Assembly (NCBI RefSeq): GCF_020622265.1
Contig: NZ_JACNMQ010000001.1
Coordinates: 558,001 to 622,000 of the forward strand
Origin: Halomonas sp. M20
Lineage (GTDB): Bacteria > Pseudomonadota > Gammaproteobacteria > Pseudomonadales > Halomonadaceae
Reading direction: 5' to 3'
DNA length: 64,000 bases
Part shown: positions 8,511 to 17,919 of the stretch, piece after piece
Numbering within the stretch: the first letter of the stretch is position 1
Layout of the letters: each line of letters opens with the position of its first letter
Translations under genes and position numbers: made by a program
The notes under the pieces: model-generated
Database searches by the model: none
What the model saw: the letters and a program-made list of their open reading frames with translations, nothing else
What the model was told of the DNA's origin: nothing

Positions 8511-9150
8511 ACACCGGTTGCCGGGCTTCCAGCCGGTAGTTCAAACGGCTGTCCGGGGGCGGTCGGTCGAGGCTGATGCTCTGACCGAAACCCACCGCCA
8601 GCAGCTCCACCAGCATCATTGCCGAAAGCCCCCAGATCACATGCTCACCTTCCTGATAGCTGGGGACATAGAGTAATCGTTCGCCGACGCTGATGACATC
8701 GGTGTGGTTGCGGCGATCCTCGAGGAACATTGCCAACGGCGCTTCGAAGATGACGTCCAGTTCGCCGAACTCCGGACGCAGCGGCAGATCCGCCGGAATC
8801 AGCCCGACGAAGGGCGTTACGCGAATGCCATGCAGTGAAATCAGATCGCTTAGACGCCCAAACAGCCTTACCTGTTTAGAAGCCAGGGCAATTTCTTCTT
8901 CGGCCTCGCGTAACGCGGTAGTCAATAGATCGGGATCGTCGGGTTCGCGCTTGCCCCCGGGGAAGGCGACCTGGCCGCCATGTTGCTTGAGATGCGCTGC
9001 CCGGCGAGTGAAGAGCAGCGTTGGCTCCGGGCGGTCGACAATAGGAATGAGCACGGCAGCCTGAGGCAGAGCCAAACCCAGTTTGCGCGGTGTGTGTGCT
9101 TGCAGGCGTTCGTAGAGTTTCTCTAACATGGGGCTTCCATCGAGTTTCAT
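8488..9150 (-). CDS. Nudix hydrolase, CoA pyrophosphatase (NudL/YeaB-like)
   Basis: A 220-residue Nudix enzyme. The GGQVAFPGGKREPDD lead-in and the LREAEEEI helix give an intact Nudix box. The additional UPF0035-type motif LLFTRRAAHLKQHGGQV in front of it marks the CoA pyrophosphatase subfamily, which cleaves CoA and acyl-CoA to 3',5'-ADP and phosphopantetheine. MLEKLYERL at 9129 is an equally plausible start, since the first seven residues lack features. Upstream partner of the oxygenase on the minus strand, and divergent from a second Nudix gene 50 bp away. Confidence 0.82.
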   Translation of the reverse strand: MKLDGSPMLEKLYERLQAHTPRKLGLALPQAAVLIPIVDRPEPTLLFTRRAAHLKQHGGQVAFPGGKREPDDPDLLTTALREAEEEIALASKQVRLFGRLSDLISLHGIRVTPFVGLIPADLPLRPEFGELDVIFEAPLAMFLEDRRNHTDVISVGERLLYVPSYQEGEHVIWGLSAMMLVELLAVGFGQSISLDRPPPDSRLNYRLEARQPVFGDGTNA

Positions 9151-9201
9151 TACTTGTACTCAGCCCCCCGAAAAGCGTCAAGTGACGCGCGTGAGGTATT
9201 G

Positions 9202-9759
9202 ATGAACTTCTGTAGTCATTGCGGGCATGCGGTACGTTTTGCCATTCCTGAAGAAGACGATCGTCCTCGCTACCTGTGCGATGCCTGCGGCACCATTCAC
9301 TATCAGAATCCACGCATCGTTGCGGGTACGCTGCCGGTGCGTGACGGCCAGGTGCTCCTGTGCCGCCGGGCCATTTCCCCGCGCAAGGGGTACTGGACGC
9401 TACCCGCGGGCTACATGGAAAACGCCGAGACCACCGTCGAGGCGGCGGCACGCGAAACCCTCGAGGAAGCCTGCGCCGAGGTCAGGATTCATGATCTCTA
9501 CACCTTGATCAACCTGCCGCATATCAACCAGGTCTATATGATCTTTCGTGCCGACCTGACCAGTGATTTTGCCTCAGGTCCGGAAAGTCTCGAGGTTGCG
9601 CTGTTCGACGAGCAAGACATTCCCTGGAACGAACTGGCTTTTCCTACCATCGAGCGCACCCTGCATCACTACTTCGGGGATCGTAATGAGGGTGTTTTCC
9701 CGTTGCATATCAGCGATATCGGTCGTGACGACCGCGAGCGCTACTTCGGCAGTGCCTGA
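9202..9759 (+). CDS. Nudix hydrolase with N-terminal zinc ribbon
   Basis: A 185-residue protein. The first 30 residues form a zinc ribbon (Cys4-x2-Cys7 and Cys26-x2-Cys29). A Nudix domain follows, with the box beginning GYMENAETTVEAAARETLEEA. This zinc-ribbon/Nudix layout is common in ADP-ribose or nucleotide pyrophosphatases related to NudC, but the C-terminal NudC substrate motif is not obvious. The start is the ATG at 9202, preceded by GTGAGG; an upstream in-frame TTG-type start would add residues before the ribbon. It ends at a strong hairpin terminator. Confidence 0.8.
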   Translation: MNFCSHCGHAVRFAIPEEDDRPRYLCDACGTIHYQNPRIVAGTLPVRDGQVLLCRRAISPRKGYWTLPAGYMENAETTVEAAARETLEEACAEVRIHDLYTLINLPHINQVYMIFRADLTSDFASGPESLEVALFDEQDIPWNELAFPTIERTLHHYFGDRNEGVFPLHISDIGRDDRERYFGSA

Positions 9760-9788
9760 GAGGGCAAGCATGGGTGCCCGCTGTATCG

Positions 9789-9825
9789 CCGCCTCCCCGA
9801 ATTGTTTCAGGGAGGCGGTTTTCTT
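9789..9825 (+). terminator. Rho-independent terminator after the Nudix gene
   Basis: CCGCCTCCC (9789-9797) pairs perfectly with GGGAGGCGG (9810-9818) across a 12-nt loop and is followed by TTTTCTT. It separates the plus-strand Nudix gene from the convergent YqfO-like gene. Confidence 0.85.
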
Positions 9826-9831
9826 GTAGCG

Positions 9832-10143
9832 TCAAAAATCCGCCAGCTTCCATACGTCATAGGCCGGTTCCTCGTAGGGGTGCGCAGCCTTGAGCTTGGC
9901 AACGGCATCCGCTATCACATCGTCGCTGCATACCAGTTCCACTTTGAGCTCCTCCACATGTTCCAGTTCGCCGACGTTGCCGATATGCGGTTCAGCGCCC
10001 TTGGTAGGACGAAACTGTCCGCTGCCACGGGTCTGGAAGCAGCAGGCTTCATAATTACCAATGCAGCCCGCGCCACTCAAGAAGACCGCCTCCTTGACGG
10101 CTTCAGCGACGTCAAGAGGAACGAAAAAAGCCAATTTATACAT
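9832..10143 (-). CDS. NIF3/CutA-like YqfO domain protein
   Basis: A 103-residue single-domain protein starting MYKLAFFVP and ending HPYEEPAYDVWKLADF. It includes GAGCIGNYEACCFQTRGSGQFRP and matches the standalone version of the CutA-like insert domain of NIF3/YqfO proteins. The HPYEEPAYD motif is a hallmark of the family. The biochemical role is not established. It is monocistronic on the minus strand and convergent with the zinc-ribbon Nudix gene. Confidence 0.8.
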   Translation of the reverse strand: MYKLAFFVPLDVAEAVKEAVFLSGAGCIGNYEACCFQTRGSGQFRPTKGAEPHIGNVGELEHVEELKVELVCSDDVIADAVAKLKAAHPYEEPAYDVWKLADF

Positions 10144-10311
10144 GAGTCGCTCCCAATATTGAGGTTTTTTGAGACACTGTCGAGAAAGGACTGCGATGAT
10201 TTTTATGCGCTAATTGGCCTGCGCAGTGTTAGGGATGATGGCATAATGGCCGCCGATATTTTAGGCAATGCGCCTGCAATTTTTCTTTCCGCGAACGAAC
10301 GGGATATTACG

Positions 10312-10626
10312 ATGCTCAAGTGGCTCGCAATCGTACTGATGGGTCTGTTCGTCTTGCTGCAGTATAGCCTGTGGTTTGGCGAGGGAGGTCTACGGGAATT
10401 GGCGCATATTCGTGGCCGAACCGATGCGCTGGCCGCGGAGAATGCCATATCGCTTGCCAACAATCAGCGTCTGGCGGCAGAGGTCGTCGATCTCAAGAAC
10501 GGGCTCGATGCCATTGATGAGCGAGCGCGCAGCGATATCGGCATGGTTCGCGAGGATGAACAGTTCTTCTGGGTGCCGGATGTAGAAACCCGGGACGGCT
10601 CATCTTCCGCCGGAGGAGTACAGTGA
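10312..10626 (+). CDS. ftsB: Cell division protein FtsB
   Basis: A 104-residue bitopic protein with an N-terminal transmembrane helix (about residues 3-20, MLKWLAIVLMGLFVLLQY) followed by LWFGEGG, a coiled coil (about 28-70) and a short periplasmic tail (ERARSDIGMVREDEQFFWV). This matches FtsB, which joins FtsL and FtsQ in the divisome. The same frame stays open far upstream, but only the ATG at 10312 gives the family N-terminus. The stop overlaps ispD by 4 bp (GTGA), the usual order in gammaproteobacteria. Confidence 0.93.
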   Translation: MLKWLAIVLMGLFVLLQYSLWFGEGGLRELAHIRGRTDALAAENAISLANNQRLAAEVVDLKNGLDAIDERARSDIGMVREDEQFFWVPDVETRDGSSSAGGVQ

Positions 10627-11354
10627 CGGTCGAAAGATTATGGTTGATCGTGCCCGCCGCCGGTCAAGGGCGACGCATGGGCGCCGATCGCCCGAAGCAA
10701 TATCTTTCCATCGGTGAAAAGCCCGTTCTGGCCCGTACCTTGTCACGTTTGCATCAGGCTTATCCCCAGGCGTCGCTGCGTTTGTGTCTGGATGAAGACG
10801 ATGCCTGGTTTGATCCATGCTGGGTGCCCTTTGGTGATTGGCAACGCGTCGCCGGTGGGGTCGAGCGAGTGGATTCTGTGCTGCAGGCGCTTGACGATCT
10901 AGCCCCGGAGGCTGCTGAAAACGATCTGGTGCTCGTGCATGATGTGGCGCGCCCCTGCGTGCACCCCGACGACTTGCAGCATCTTCTTGAAACGCTCGTT
11001 GATGAGCCCGTCGGTGGGCTTCTGGCTGTACCCGTAGCGGACACCATGAAGCGTGCCGACGAAGCGGGCAGGGTGACCGTCACCGAATCCCGGGACGGAC
11101 TCTGGCATGCGTTGACGCCCCAGGGGTTTCGCTATGGAGTGTTGCGAGAGGCGCTTCATGGCGCCCTCGATAAAGGCATTCGGGTCACCGACGAGGCATC
11201 GGCGATCGAAGCTCAAGGCCTGGCGCCTCGTCTGATTGCCGGCCGACGCGACAACCTGAAGATCACGCATCCTGAAGACCTGCTGCTGGCGACGCATATT
11301 CTGGCGGCCCAGGCAGAAGCGATGACCGGGGCTGTGGTAGATGAGGCTGAATAG
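10623..11354 (+). CDS. ispD: 2-C-methyl-D-erythritol 4-phosphate cytidylyltransferase
   Basis: A 243-residue MEP-pathway enzyme that makes CDP-ME from MEP and CTP. It shows the nucleotide-binding start PAAGQGRRMGADRPKQY, the LVHDVARPCV motif and a C-terminal NLKITHPEDL. It starts with GTG, translationally coupled to ftsB. ispF follows 26 bp later, giving the standard ispDF pair. Confidence 0.95.
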   Translation: MTVERLWLIVPAAGQGRRMGADRPKQYLSIGEKPVLARTLSRLHQAYPQASLRLCLDEDDAWFDPCWVPFGDWQRVAGGVERVDSVLQALDDLAPEAAENDLVLVHDVARPCVHPDDLQHLLETLVDEPVGGLLAVPVADTMKRADEAGRVTVTESRDGLWHALTPQGFRYGVLREALHGALDKGIRVTDEASAIEAQGLAPRLIAGRRDNLKITHPEDLLLATHILAAQAEAMTGAVVDEAE

Positions 11355-11380
11355 ATGATTGCTATGAATAGGAAGCTGAC

Positions 11381-11890
11381 ATGATTCGTATTGGCCATGG
11401 ATTCGATGTACATGCCTTCGGCGAAGGCGATCATCTGGTGATCGGCGGGGTGCGTATCCCTTATCGTCGTGGTTTCATCGCGCATTCCGATGGAGACGTG
11501 CTAATTCACGCGGTATGTGATGCGCTGCTCGGTGCCTGCGCCCTGGGTGATATCGGGCGGCATTTTCCCGATACGGACCCGCGCTGGGCCGGCGCCGACA
11601 GCCGTGCCTTGCTGCGCCATGTGCTGAGCCTGGTGAACGAGGCGGGTTATCGACTGGGTAACCTGGATGCCACGGTCATTGCCCAGGCGCCCAAGCTGGC
11701 GCCCCATATCGGTGCCATGAATGCCACCCTGGCAGCGGATCTCGAAGTGACGCTGGATGCGGTCAATGTCAAGGCGACCACCAGTGAGCGGCTGGGATTT
11801 ACCGGCCGGGAAGAAGGGATGGCGGCAAATGCGGTGGTAGTGCTGTTCAAGTGTGATGCCAAGGATGAAAGCTCAGGGACGATGCGGTGA
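11381..11890 (+). CDS. ispF: 2-C-methyl-D-erythritol 2,4-cyclodiphosphate synthase
   Basis: A 169-residue MEP-pathway enzyme converting CDP-ME 2-phosphate to MEcPP with loss of CMP. The zinc ligands are visible in GHGFDVHAF (Asp9, His11) and the [18 protein letters not shown] segment. The C-terminal [19 protein letters not shown] is also diagnostic. It follows ispD in the operon and overlaps truD by 4 bp. Confidence 0.96.
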   Translation: MIRIGHGFDVHAFGEGDHLVIGGVRIPYRRGFIAHSDGDVLIHAVCDALLGACALGDIGRHFPDTDPRWAGADSRALLRHVLSLVNEAGYRLGNLDATVIAQAPKLAPHIGAMNATLAADLEVTLDAVNVKATTSERLGFTGREEGMAANAVVVLFKCDAKDESSGTMR

Positions 11891-12939
11891 CTGAGACGGG
11901 CGACGCGATCTGGCCACCTGCCTGGCCTTGCGTTCATGGTGGGCCGCTTGCAGCAGGGGATTATCGCCGAGTGCCGGAGGACTTTCTCGTCGAGGAATGC
12001 CTCGGGTTCGAACCGGAAGGCCACGGCGAGCATCTTTGGTTATGGGTGGAAAAGCGTGACCTGACGACTCTGGAACTGGCCCGGCGTCTGGCCAGGGTCT
12101 GCGAAGTGACGCCGCGCCAGATCGGGTTCTCGGGAATGAAGGATCGAGTGGCGGTGACGCGCCAGTGGCTGTCAGTACATCTTCCCGGGAGTGAGGCGCC
12201 GACGGATCTCATCGAGCGCCTGAGCGATACGCCGGTACGGATTCTCGAGCGGCATCGTCATCCGCGCAAGCTCAAGCGGGGCGTCCATCGGGCCAATCGC
12301 TTCACCCTGCGGTTGAGCGGAGCCATCGTCGATCATCCCTATCTTCCGTCGCACTGGCAGGTGCTTTGCGAACGGGGGGTTCCCAACTATTTTGGGCCCC
12401 AGCGTTTTGGGCCCGATGGGCGCAATCTATTTCGCGCCAGGGACATCCTGCGCCGTGGCTGGCGCAAACGTGACGATCGGGAAGGCATGATGCTCTCGAG
12501 CGCTCGCAGTTATCTGTTCAACGAACTGCTTGCCCTGCGGGTAGGCCAGGGAGATTGGGCTACGCCCCTTGCCGGCGATGTGCTGATGCTCGACGGCAGC
12601 GCCAGTCAATTCGTTGCGGAGGAGAGCGACGAAGCGCTAATTGAGCGAGCCTCGCGGCTTGATCTGCATCCTGCCGGGGTGCTTTGGGGTACGGGCGAGT
12701 CTCTAGCACAGCATCAAGCCGCCCGCTACGAGCAGCACTTGAGCAATGAGCATGCTGATTTGTGCAAAGGGCTCGAAGAGGCCGGCGTACGATTGGCTCG
12801 GCGGGCACTGCGAATAGCCCCCGGGGCGCCGACCATGGCGCGAGACAAGGACAATCTGACCCTGTGTTTCGAGCTGCCTCGTGGGGCCTTTGCCACCGCA
12901 GTGCTACGGGAGCTTATTCGCCACCCGACGCTCATTTGA
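11887..12939 (+). CDS. truD: tRNA pseudouridine(13) synthase TruD
   Basis: A 350-residue enzyme that makes pseudouridine 13 in tRNA-Glu. The catalytic Asp86 sits in [16 protein letters not shown] second family block is [11 protein letters not shown]. The GTG start overlaps the ispF stop (GTGA), so it is in the ispDF operon. The order ispF-truD-surE is the same as in E. coli. Confidence 0.95.
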   Translation: MTETGDAIWPPAWPCVHGGPLAAGDYRRVPEDFLVEECLGFEPEGHGEHLWLWVEKRDLTTLELARRLARVCEVTPRQIGFSGMKDRVAVTRQWLSVHLPGSEAPTDLIERLSDTPVRILERHRHPRKLKRGVHRANRFTLRLSGAIVDHPYLPSHWQVLCERGVPNYFGPQRFGPDGRNLFRARDILRRGWRKRDDREGMMLSSARSYLFNELLALRVGQGDWATPLAGDVLMLDGSASQFVAEESDEALIERASRLDLHPAGVLWGTGESLAQHQAARYEQHLSNEHADLCKGLEEAGVRLARRALRIAPGAPTMARDKDNLTLCFELPRGAFATAVLRELIRHPTLI

Positions 12940-12952
12940 CGGCCGGGTGGCG
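12919..12952 (+). other. Hairpin spanning the truD stop codon
   Basis: CGCCACCCG (12919-12927) is complementary to CGGGTGGCG (12944-12952) with a 16-nt loop containing the truD stop. No T-tract follows. It may stabilise the transcript or attenuate between truD and surE; the function is not shown. Confidence 0.35.
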
Positions 12953-13033
12953 ATAAATGGGTCGTCTATGAGCTATTTATGAACCACGAAAGCCGTTGCG
13001 GCGATAGACGTCGCGACAACTTCAGGAGGAGCG

Positions 13034-13789
13034 ATGCGCAAGCTATTGCTATCCAATGACGATGGGGTGCACGCCCCAGGCCTGCGGGCGCTTTACGATG
13101 CCTTGAGTGCCCACGCGCGACTGCGAGTGGTGGCACCGGATCGGAACAAGAGCGGCGCCAGCAATTCACTTACGCTGTCTCGTCCCTTGGCGCTGACGCC
13201 GTTGGACAACGGTTTCTATAGTGTCGACGGGACGCCGGCGGACTGCGTGTATCTCGGGGTGAACGGGGTCTGGGACGAGAAGCCGGATCTGGTCATCTCG
13301 GGCATCAATCACGGCAGCAACCTGGGAGACGACGTGCTCTATTCAGGTACCGTGGCAGCGGCCATGGAAGGGCGTAACCTGGGCATGCCGGCCATTGCCA
13401 TGTCCTTGGTAGGTTCGCGTCATTTCAAGACCGCGGGCCGGGTTGCCGCGAGCCTGGTGGGGGCAGCCGGGTCGCTTTCATTACCGCCGCGCAGCCTGCT
13501 CAATGTCAATGTGCCGGATGTACCCTGGGAAGAACTGCAGGGATTTCGCGTGACCCGGATGGGCTATCGTGGGCCGGCGACCCGACCATTGGAGGTCAAG
13601 GACCCGCGGGGGCGAGTGCGCTACTGGATTGCCGCTGCCGGCGACAATGCTGATGACGGCCCAGATACTGATTTCGCGGCCATTGAAGCAGGCTATGTGT
13701 CGATCACGCCGTTGCAAACCGATTTGACTCGACACACGGCGCTTGAAGATGTGCAAGGATGGCTGGATGCGTTGTCACGAACCGGGTGA
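13034..13789 (+). CDS. surE: 5'/3'-nucleotidase SurE
   Basis: A 251-residue metal-dependent nucleotidase/exopolyphosphatase linked to stationary-phase survival. The metal-binding [13 protein letters not shown] (Asp9, Asp10) and [12 protein letters not shown] motifs are intact, as is the substrate loop [12 protein letters not shown] strong ribosome site (AGGAGG) precedes the ATG. It sits between truD and pcm, the classical stationary-phase cluster leading to rpoS. Confidence 0.96.
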   Translation: MRKLLLSNDDGVHAPGLRALYDALSAHARLRVVAPDRNKSGASNSLTLSRPLALTPLDNGFYSVDGTPADCVYLGVNGVWDEKPDLVISGINHGSNLGDDVLYSGTVAAAMEGRNLGMPAIAMSLVGSRHFKTAGRVAASLVGAAGSLSLPPRSLLNVNVPDVPWEELQGFRVTRMGYRGPATRPLEVKDPRGRVRYWIAAAGDNADDGPDTDFAAIEAGYVSITPLQTDLTRHTALEDVQGWLDALSRTG

Positions 13790-13805
13790 GCTCAGTGGTA
13801 TCGGC

Positions 13806-14441
13806 ATGACTTCTCAGCGCACCCGGGATCGCATGGTCGCGCGGTTGGTCGGTGCCGGTATCAAGAATCAGCGGGTCTTGGAGGTCATGGCCCGGGAGCC
13901 GCGTCATTTGTTTCTGGATGAGGCCTTATCCCATCGTGCCTACGAAGATACCTCGCTGCCCATCGGTCATGGTCAGACGCTGTCGCAACCCTGGATGGTG
14001 GCGCGCATGAGTGAACTGGCGCTGAAGGAGGAGCCGGTCCAGGTACTGGAAATCGGAACCGGTTCGGGCTATCAAACCCTGATACTGTCACGGTTGGTAA
14101 ACAAGGTCTGGTCTCTTGAGCGCATCCGAGTGCATCACGTCCGCGCACGTTCTCGCCTGGCTCGCTTAGGGGCTTATAATGCCCGCTTGCGGTTGAGCGA
14201 TGGCGCTCACGGCTGGCCCGAGGCGGCACCTTTCGATGTGATTTTGCTGACTGCCTGTGCAAGCGAGCTTCCCGAGGCATTATTGGCTCAGTTGAGCGAT
14301 ACCGGCGTCCTTATCACACCGCTGGAGGATAGTGACGGTAGCCAATGGCTGACCCGGGTGCAGCGCCATGGCAGTACCTATGAATATCAGCGGCTCGAGC
14401 AAGTGCGTTTCGTGCCGCTTCTGGAAGGGGTCATACGTTGA
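13806..14441 (+). CDS. pcm: Protein-L-isoaspartate O-methyltransferase
   Basis: A 211-residue SAM-dependent repair enzyme for isoaspartyl residues. The N-terminus MTSQRTRDRM matches the family, which is why I chose this ATG. In-frame ATGs at 13767 and 13743 inside surE are possible; the former has an AAGGA nearby. Key segments are PRHLFLDEALSHRAYEDTSLPIG and the SAM loop VLEIGTGSGYQT. It follows surE and overlaps the DUF368 gene by 4 bp (TTGA). Confidence 0.94.
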   Translation: MTSQRTRDRMVARLVGAGIKNQRVLEVMAREPRHLFLDEALSHRAYEDTSLPIGHGQTLSQPWMVARMSELALKEEPVQVLEIGTGSGYQTLILSRLVNKVWSLERIRVHHVRARSRLARLGAYNARLRLSDGAHGWPEAAPFDVILLTACASELPEALLAQLSDTGVLITPLEDSDGSQWLTRVQRHGSTYEYQRLEQVRFVPLLEGVIR

Positions 14442-15367
14442 AACGAGCGCTGGCGCTATTTTTCAAGGGAGCCGGAATGGGCGCCGCGGATGCGGTGCCG
14501 GGCGTGTCTGGAGGCACCATTGCCTTCGTGACCGGCATCTACGAAGAGCTGATCTTCACCATTCGTCGCTTCGGGCCCGATGCCTTCGGCGCTTGGCGCC
14601 GGCATGGCATGGCAGGATTGGTCGAGCATCTCAATCTGGCGTTTCTGGTACCCTTGGTCGCGGGAATACTGGCGAGCCTGATCAGCGTGGCACATCTGGT
14701 CACTTACCTGCTCGATGCACATGCGGTACTGCTCAATGCCTTCTTCTTCGGCCTGGTGGCGGCTTCGGCAATAGTGGTACGACGCCAGATCGAGAGCTGG
14801 CACTGGTGGTACATACTGCCACTCTTCGTTGGGCTGCTGTTGGCTCAGGCGCTCCCCGCGGTAATGCCGTTGATGGCAGGTTTCGGTGACCTCGTTCTAG
14901 TGGCGGGCGGCGCCATCGCCATCAGCGCCATGTTGCTGCCTGGGGTATCCGGTAGCTTCCTGCTGCTGGCCATGGGGCTCTACGGTACAGTCATGGAAGG
15001 CATCAAGAGTTTCGATATCATGCTGATCCTGCAATTTGGTACAGGCTGTGCCTTGGGCCTGTTCTTTTTCTCGCGCTTGCTGGCCTGGCTTTTTCGACAT
15101 TTTCACGATCTTACGCTACAACTTCTCGTCGGCTTCATCATCGGTTCGCTGCCTTTGCTCTGGCCTTGGCGGGAGTTGGTCAGTTATCGTCTCGGTCCCG
15201 ATGAGCAAATGATACCGCTCGACTATCGCTACCTGTTACCCGGCGACTATGCCTCGCTAACGGGTGATTCGGCTCAATTGCTGCCAGGGCTTTTGCTCAT
15301 GGCGCTGGGGCTGCTGCTGGTATTGATGGTCGGCGAGCGCTACCCGTTATCTTCCGAAAAGGATTGA
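14438..15367 (+). CDS. DUF368 (PopT-like) polyprenyl-phosphate translocase
   Basis: A 309-residue integral membrane protein with about 8-9 helices. It carries the DUF368 hallmarks GAADAVPGVSGGTIAFVTGIYE and, in the second half, LLPGVSGSFLLLAMGLYG (an inverted-repeat arrangement). DUF368 proteins have been reported as undecaprenyl-phosphate translocases (PopT) that recycle the lipid carrier. TTG start coupled to the pcm stop. Its place between pcm and nlpD ties carrier recycling to an envelope/stationary-phase operon. Confidence 0.85.
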   Translation: MKRALALFFKGAGMGAADAVPGVSGGTIAFVTGIYEELIFTIRRFGPDAFGAWRRHGMAGLVEHLNLAFLVPLVAGILASLISVAHLVTYLLDAHAVLLNAFFFGLVAASAIVVRRQIESWHWWYILPLFVGLLLAQALPAVMPLMAGFGDLVLVAGGAIAISAMLLPGVSGSFLLLAMGLYGTVMEGIKSFDIMLILQFGTGCALGLFFFSRLLAWLFRHFHDLTLQLLVGFIIGSLPLLWPWRELVSYRLGPDEQMIPLDYRYLLPGDYASLTGDSAQLLPGLLLMALGLLLVLMVGERYPLSSEKD

Positions 15368-15373
15368 ACCCCT

Positions 15374-16639
15374 ATGCGCAAGGCCTTTCTCGTAACCGCA
15401 TTGGCGCTTGGAGTCGCTGGCTGCGCCGGACCTAATACCACTCCCGACGTGCGCGATCTGTCCGTGTCCCGGGAGGCCCAGAGTGGCGAGAGTGTGACCG
15501 TACAACAGGGTGACACGCTGTACGGTATCGCCTGGCGACAGAACATGGATTTCCGTGAACTGGCCAGAATCAATGGCATCACGCCACCGTATCGCCTGCA
15601 GCCGGGCCAGACGCTGCAGTTGGGTGGCAATGCGCAGGCAGCCCCAGGCGGTACGCCTGCCGCTGTAGCGAATCCCAGTCTGGCGCAGAATGACATGGCT
15701 GCTGGCGCTACCGGAGCGGCAGGAGTAGCCGGCACTCAGGCGCCGGATTGGCTGGCGCCGGACACCGAGGCCATCGAGCGCAACCGGCGCATGACCAGCC
15801 GCCCTCTGGAGTCCTCCTCGGAGGCGTCTTCCCGGCAGGCATCTTCTGACGAACCTTCAAGATCGCCCTCATCGAACGATCAAGCGACTGCCAGGGCCGA
15901 AGAAGGGCAAGACACCAGCGGGCAGGGGCCAATTTATAACTACGGCACCCCCGGCGCCGACGGACAGTTGAGCGCGCAGGATCGGGCTGAGCGCGAGGCA
16001 ATGGCACGTCAGCGTGCGCAGGCTCGATCACAATCCCAGCCTTCGACACAGGAGAATGTCCCCTCAAGGGAAGAGCCTGTCCAAAGCGGCAACCAACAGC
16101 CATCCAGCCAGGACGCTCAACAAAACAACCAGGCAGCGCGACAGCCGGATGATACGGCAGCTCGAGAAGAAGCGACCGTTGCTGGCCCTGCAGCGGATGC
16201 GGGCACGGCAGTGGCCGGCGGAGCGGATGCGCCCACAGCCCAGCAGCGCACTTATACCCCCGTGGAAAACGTGTCGTGGCAGTGGCCCGTGGAGGGGCAA
16301 GTGGTTGGCCGTTTCAGTGATGGCTCTAGTATTACCGCGGGCATTGATATCGCTGGTCAAAAGGGGCAACCTGTCAAGGCGGCGGCGCCCGGCATCGTGG
16401 TCTACGCAGGGGATGGTGTACGTGGTTACGGCAATCTGATTCTACTCAAGCACAACGATAGCTTCCTGAGTGCCTACGCGTACAACGACAGCCTCAGGGT
16501 AAGTGAAAACGATGTTGTCGAAGCCGGAGAGGTAATCGCCACCATGGGTGATACCGATGCCGATGGTGTCAAGCTGCATTTTGAGGTGCGCCAGGATGGC
16601 CAGCCTCAGGACCCCCTCAAGTTTCTACCGCGACGCTAG
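15374..16639 (+). CDS. nlpD: NlpD-type lipoprotein (LysM plus degenerate M23)
   Basis: A 421-residue outer-membrane lipoprotein with signal peptide and lipobox (VAGC, Cys17). A LysM peptidoglycan-binding domain (about 44-87: VQQGDTLYGIAWRQNMDF) is followed by a long Gln/Ser/Pro-rich linker (about 120-290) and a C-terminal M23 domain (about 300-418). The M23 domain lacks the first metal motif (AGIDIAG instead of HxxxD), so it is non-catalytic. That fits NlpD, the activator of the amidase AmiC during septal splitting. It lies directly upstream of rpoS as in most gammaproteobacteria, where it also houses rpoS promoters. Confidence 0.93.
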   Translation: MRKAFLVTALALGVAGCAGPNTTPDVRDLSVSREAQSGESVTVQQGDTLYGIAWRQNMDFRELARINGITPPYRLQPGQTLQLGGNAQAAPGGTPAAVANPSLAQNDMAAGATGAAGVAGTQAPDWLAPDTEAIERNRRMTSRPLESSSEASSRQASSDEPSRSPSSNDQATARAEEGQDTSGQGPIYNYGTPGADGQLSAQDRAEREAMARQRAQARSQSQPSTQENVPSREEPVQSGNQQPSSQDAQQNNQAARQPDDTAAREEATVAGPAADAGTAVAGGADAPTAQQRTYTPVENVSWQWPVEGQVVGRFSDGSSITAGIDIAGQKGQPVKAAAPGIVVYAGDGVRGYGNLILLKHNDSFLSAYAYNDSLRVSENDVVEAGEVIATMGDTDADGVKLHFEVRQDGQPQDPLKFLPRR

Positions 16640-16767
16640 AGGGGGCGTCTCATTGCAGGAAAAGGACGATCGTCGCGCTCTCTGAGTCGGCGATCGCACC
16701 GGGACGGGTCATAAGAACAACAGAGCCGGTCAATGACTCTTTTCCACGCAGATAACGGGGTGGCGAC

Positions 16768-17742
16768 ATGAGCATGATTGAAAGGAATCTTCAGGAAGTT
16801 GATCTCAATGATGTGGATGACGAAGTCGAGGTCATCGTTGATGAAGTGGAGGCCAAGGAGGAGGCGGCATTCGAGAAAGCGCTGAGCCGCGAAGAAAACA
16901 ATTACCATCAAAGTCTCGATGCTACTCAGATCTATCTCAATGAAATCGGTTTTTCTCCCCTACTGACACCGCAAGAAGAGGTTCATTTCGGACGCCTGGC
17001 CCAACGCGGTGACCCGGCAGGGCGTCAACGCATGATCGAGTCCAATCTGCGTCTGGTGGTCAAGATCGCACGGCGCTATCTCAATCGCGGGCTGACATTG
17101 CTCGATCTGATCGAAGAGGGCAATCTTGGGTTGATCCGTGCCGTGGAAAAATTCGATCCCGAACGCGGCTTCCGCTTTTCGACCTACGCGACCTGGTGGA
17201 TTCGACAGACTATCGAGCGGGCACTGATGAACCAGACCCGTACCATTCGTCTGCCCATCCATGTAGTTAAGGAACTCAATATCTATCTGCGCGCCGCACG
17301 GGAGCTGACTCAAAAGCTCGATCACGAGGCGACCGCCGAAGAGATTGCCGATTTCCTCGACAAGCCCGTGGGCACGGTCAAGAAGATGCTGGGCCTCAAT
17401 GAGCGCATATCCTCCGTGGACTATCCGCTAGGAGGCGAGAGCGATAAGCCGCTGATCGAGACCCTTGCAGACGAGAACGAACGTGGACCTGAATCCTCGC
17501 TGGTCAGCGTCGATGTCAAACAGCATGTCGATGATTGGCTCGCGGAGCTGACGGACAAGCAGATGGAAGTGGTGGTGCGGCGCTTTGGTTTGCATGGCCA
17601 CGAGGCTTCGACCCTGGAGGAGGTAGGCGAGGAGATTGGCCTGACTCGAGAGCGGGTGCGTCAGATCCAGGTCGAGGCCCTCAAGAAACTGCGTCGAGTG
17701 CTCGAAAAGCAGAACTTGACCTTGGAAGCCATTTTCGAGTGA
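16768..17742 (+). CDS. rpoS: RNA polymerase sigma factor RpoS
   Basis: A 324-residue group-2 sigma-70 factor. An acidic N-terminus is followed by region 1.2 ([21 protein letters not shown]), region 2 ([19 protein letters not shown] and the core [18 protein letters not shown]) and region 4 helix-turn-helix ([20 protein letters not shown]). It directs general-stress and stationary-phase transcription. The gene sits 128 bp after nlpD and ends at a very strong terminator. Confidence 0.96.
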   Translation: MSMIERNLQEVDLNDVDDEVEVIVDEVEAKEEAAFEKALSREENNYHQSLDATQIYLNEIGFSPLLTPQEEVHFGRLAQRGDPAGRQRMIESNLRLVVKIARRYLNRGLTLLDLIEEGNLGLIRAVEKFDPERGFRFSTYATWWIRQTIERALMNQTRTIRLPIHVVKELNIYLRAARELTQKLDHEATAEEIADFLDKPVGTVKKMLGLNERISSVDYPLGGESDKPLIETLADENERGPESSLVSVDVKQHVDDWLAELTDKQMEVVVRRFGLHGHEASTLEEVGEEIGLTRERVRQIQVEALKKLRRVLEKQNLTLEAIFE

Positions 17743-17769
17743 GTATTGGTTCTTCAGTACGCTGGAGAT

Positions 17770-17805
17770 GACGAACGCGGGCCACGAGCCCGCGTTCGTC
17801 GTTTT
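17770..17805 (+). terminator. rpoS terminator
   Basis: GACGAACGCGGG (17770-17781) forms a perfect 12-bp stem with CCCGCGTTCGTC (17789-17800) around a 7-nt loop, followed by GTTTT. Confidence 0.88.
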
Positions 17806-17919
17806 ACATTCATTCAACATGGTGCTTTGCAGGCCAGTTTTGACTGAAAATATTGATTAGCAGGGAAACATGCGTCATCGTATGTATCACTCCGCATAGG
17901 CTCAGAAAGGATAATGTCG

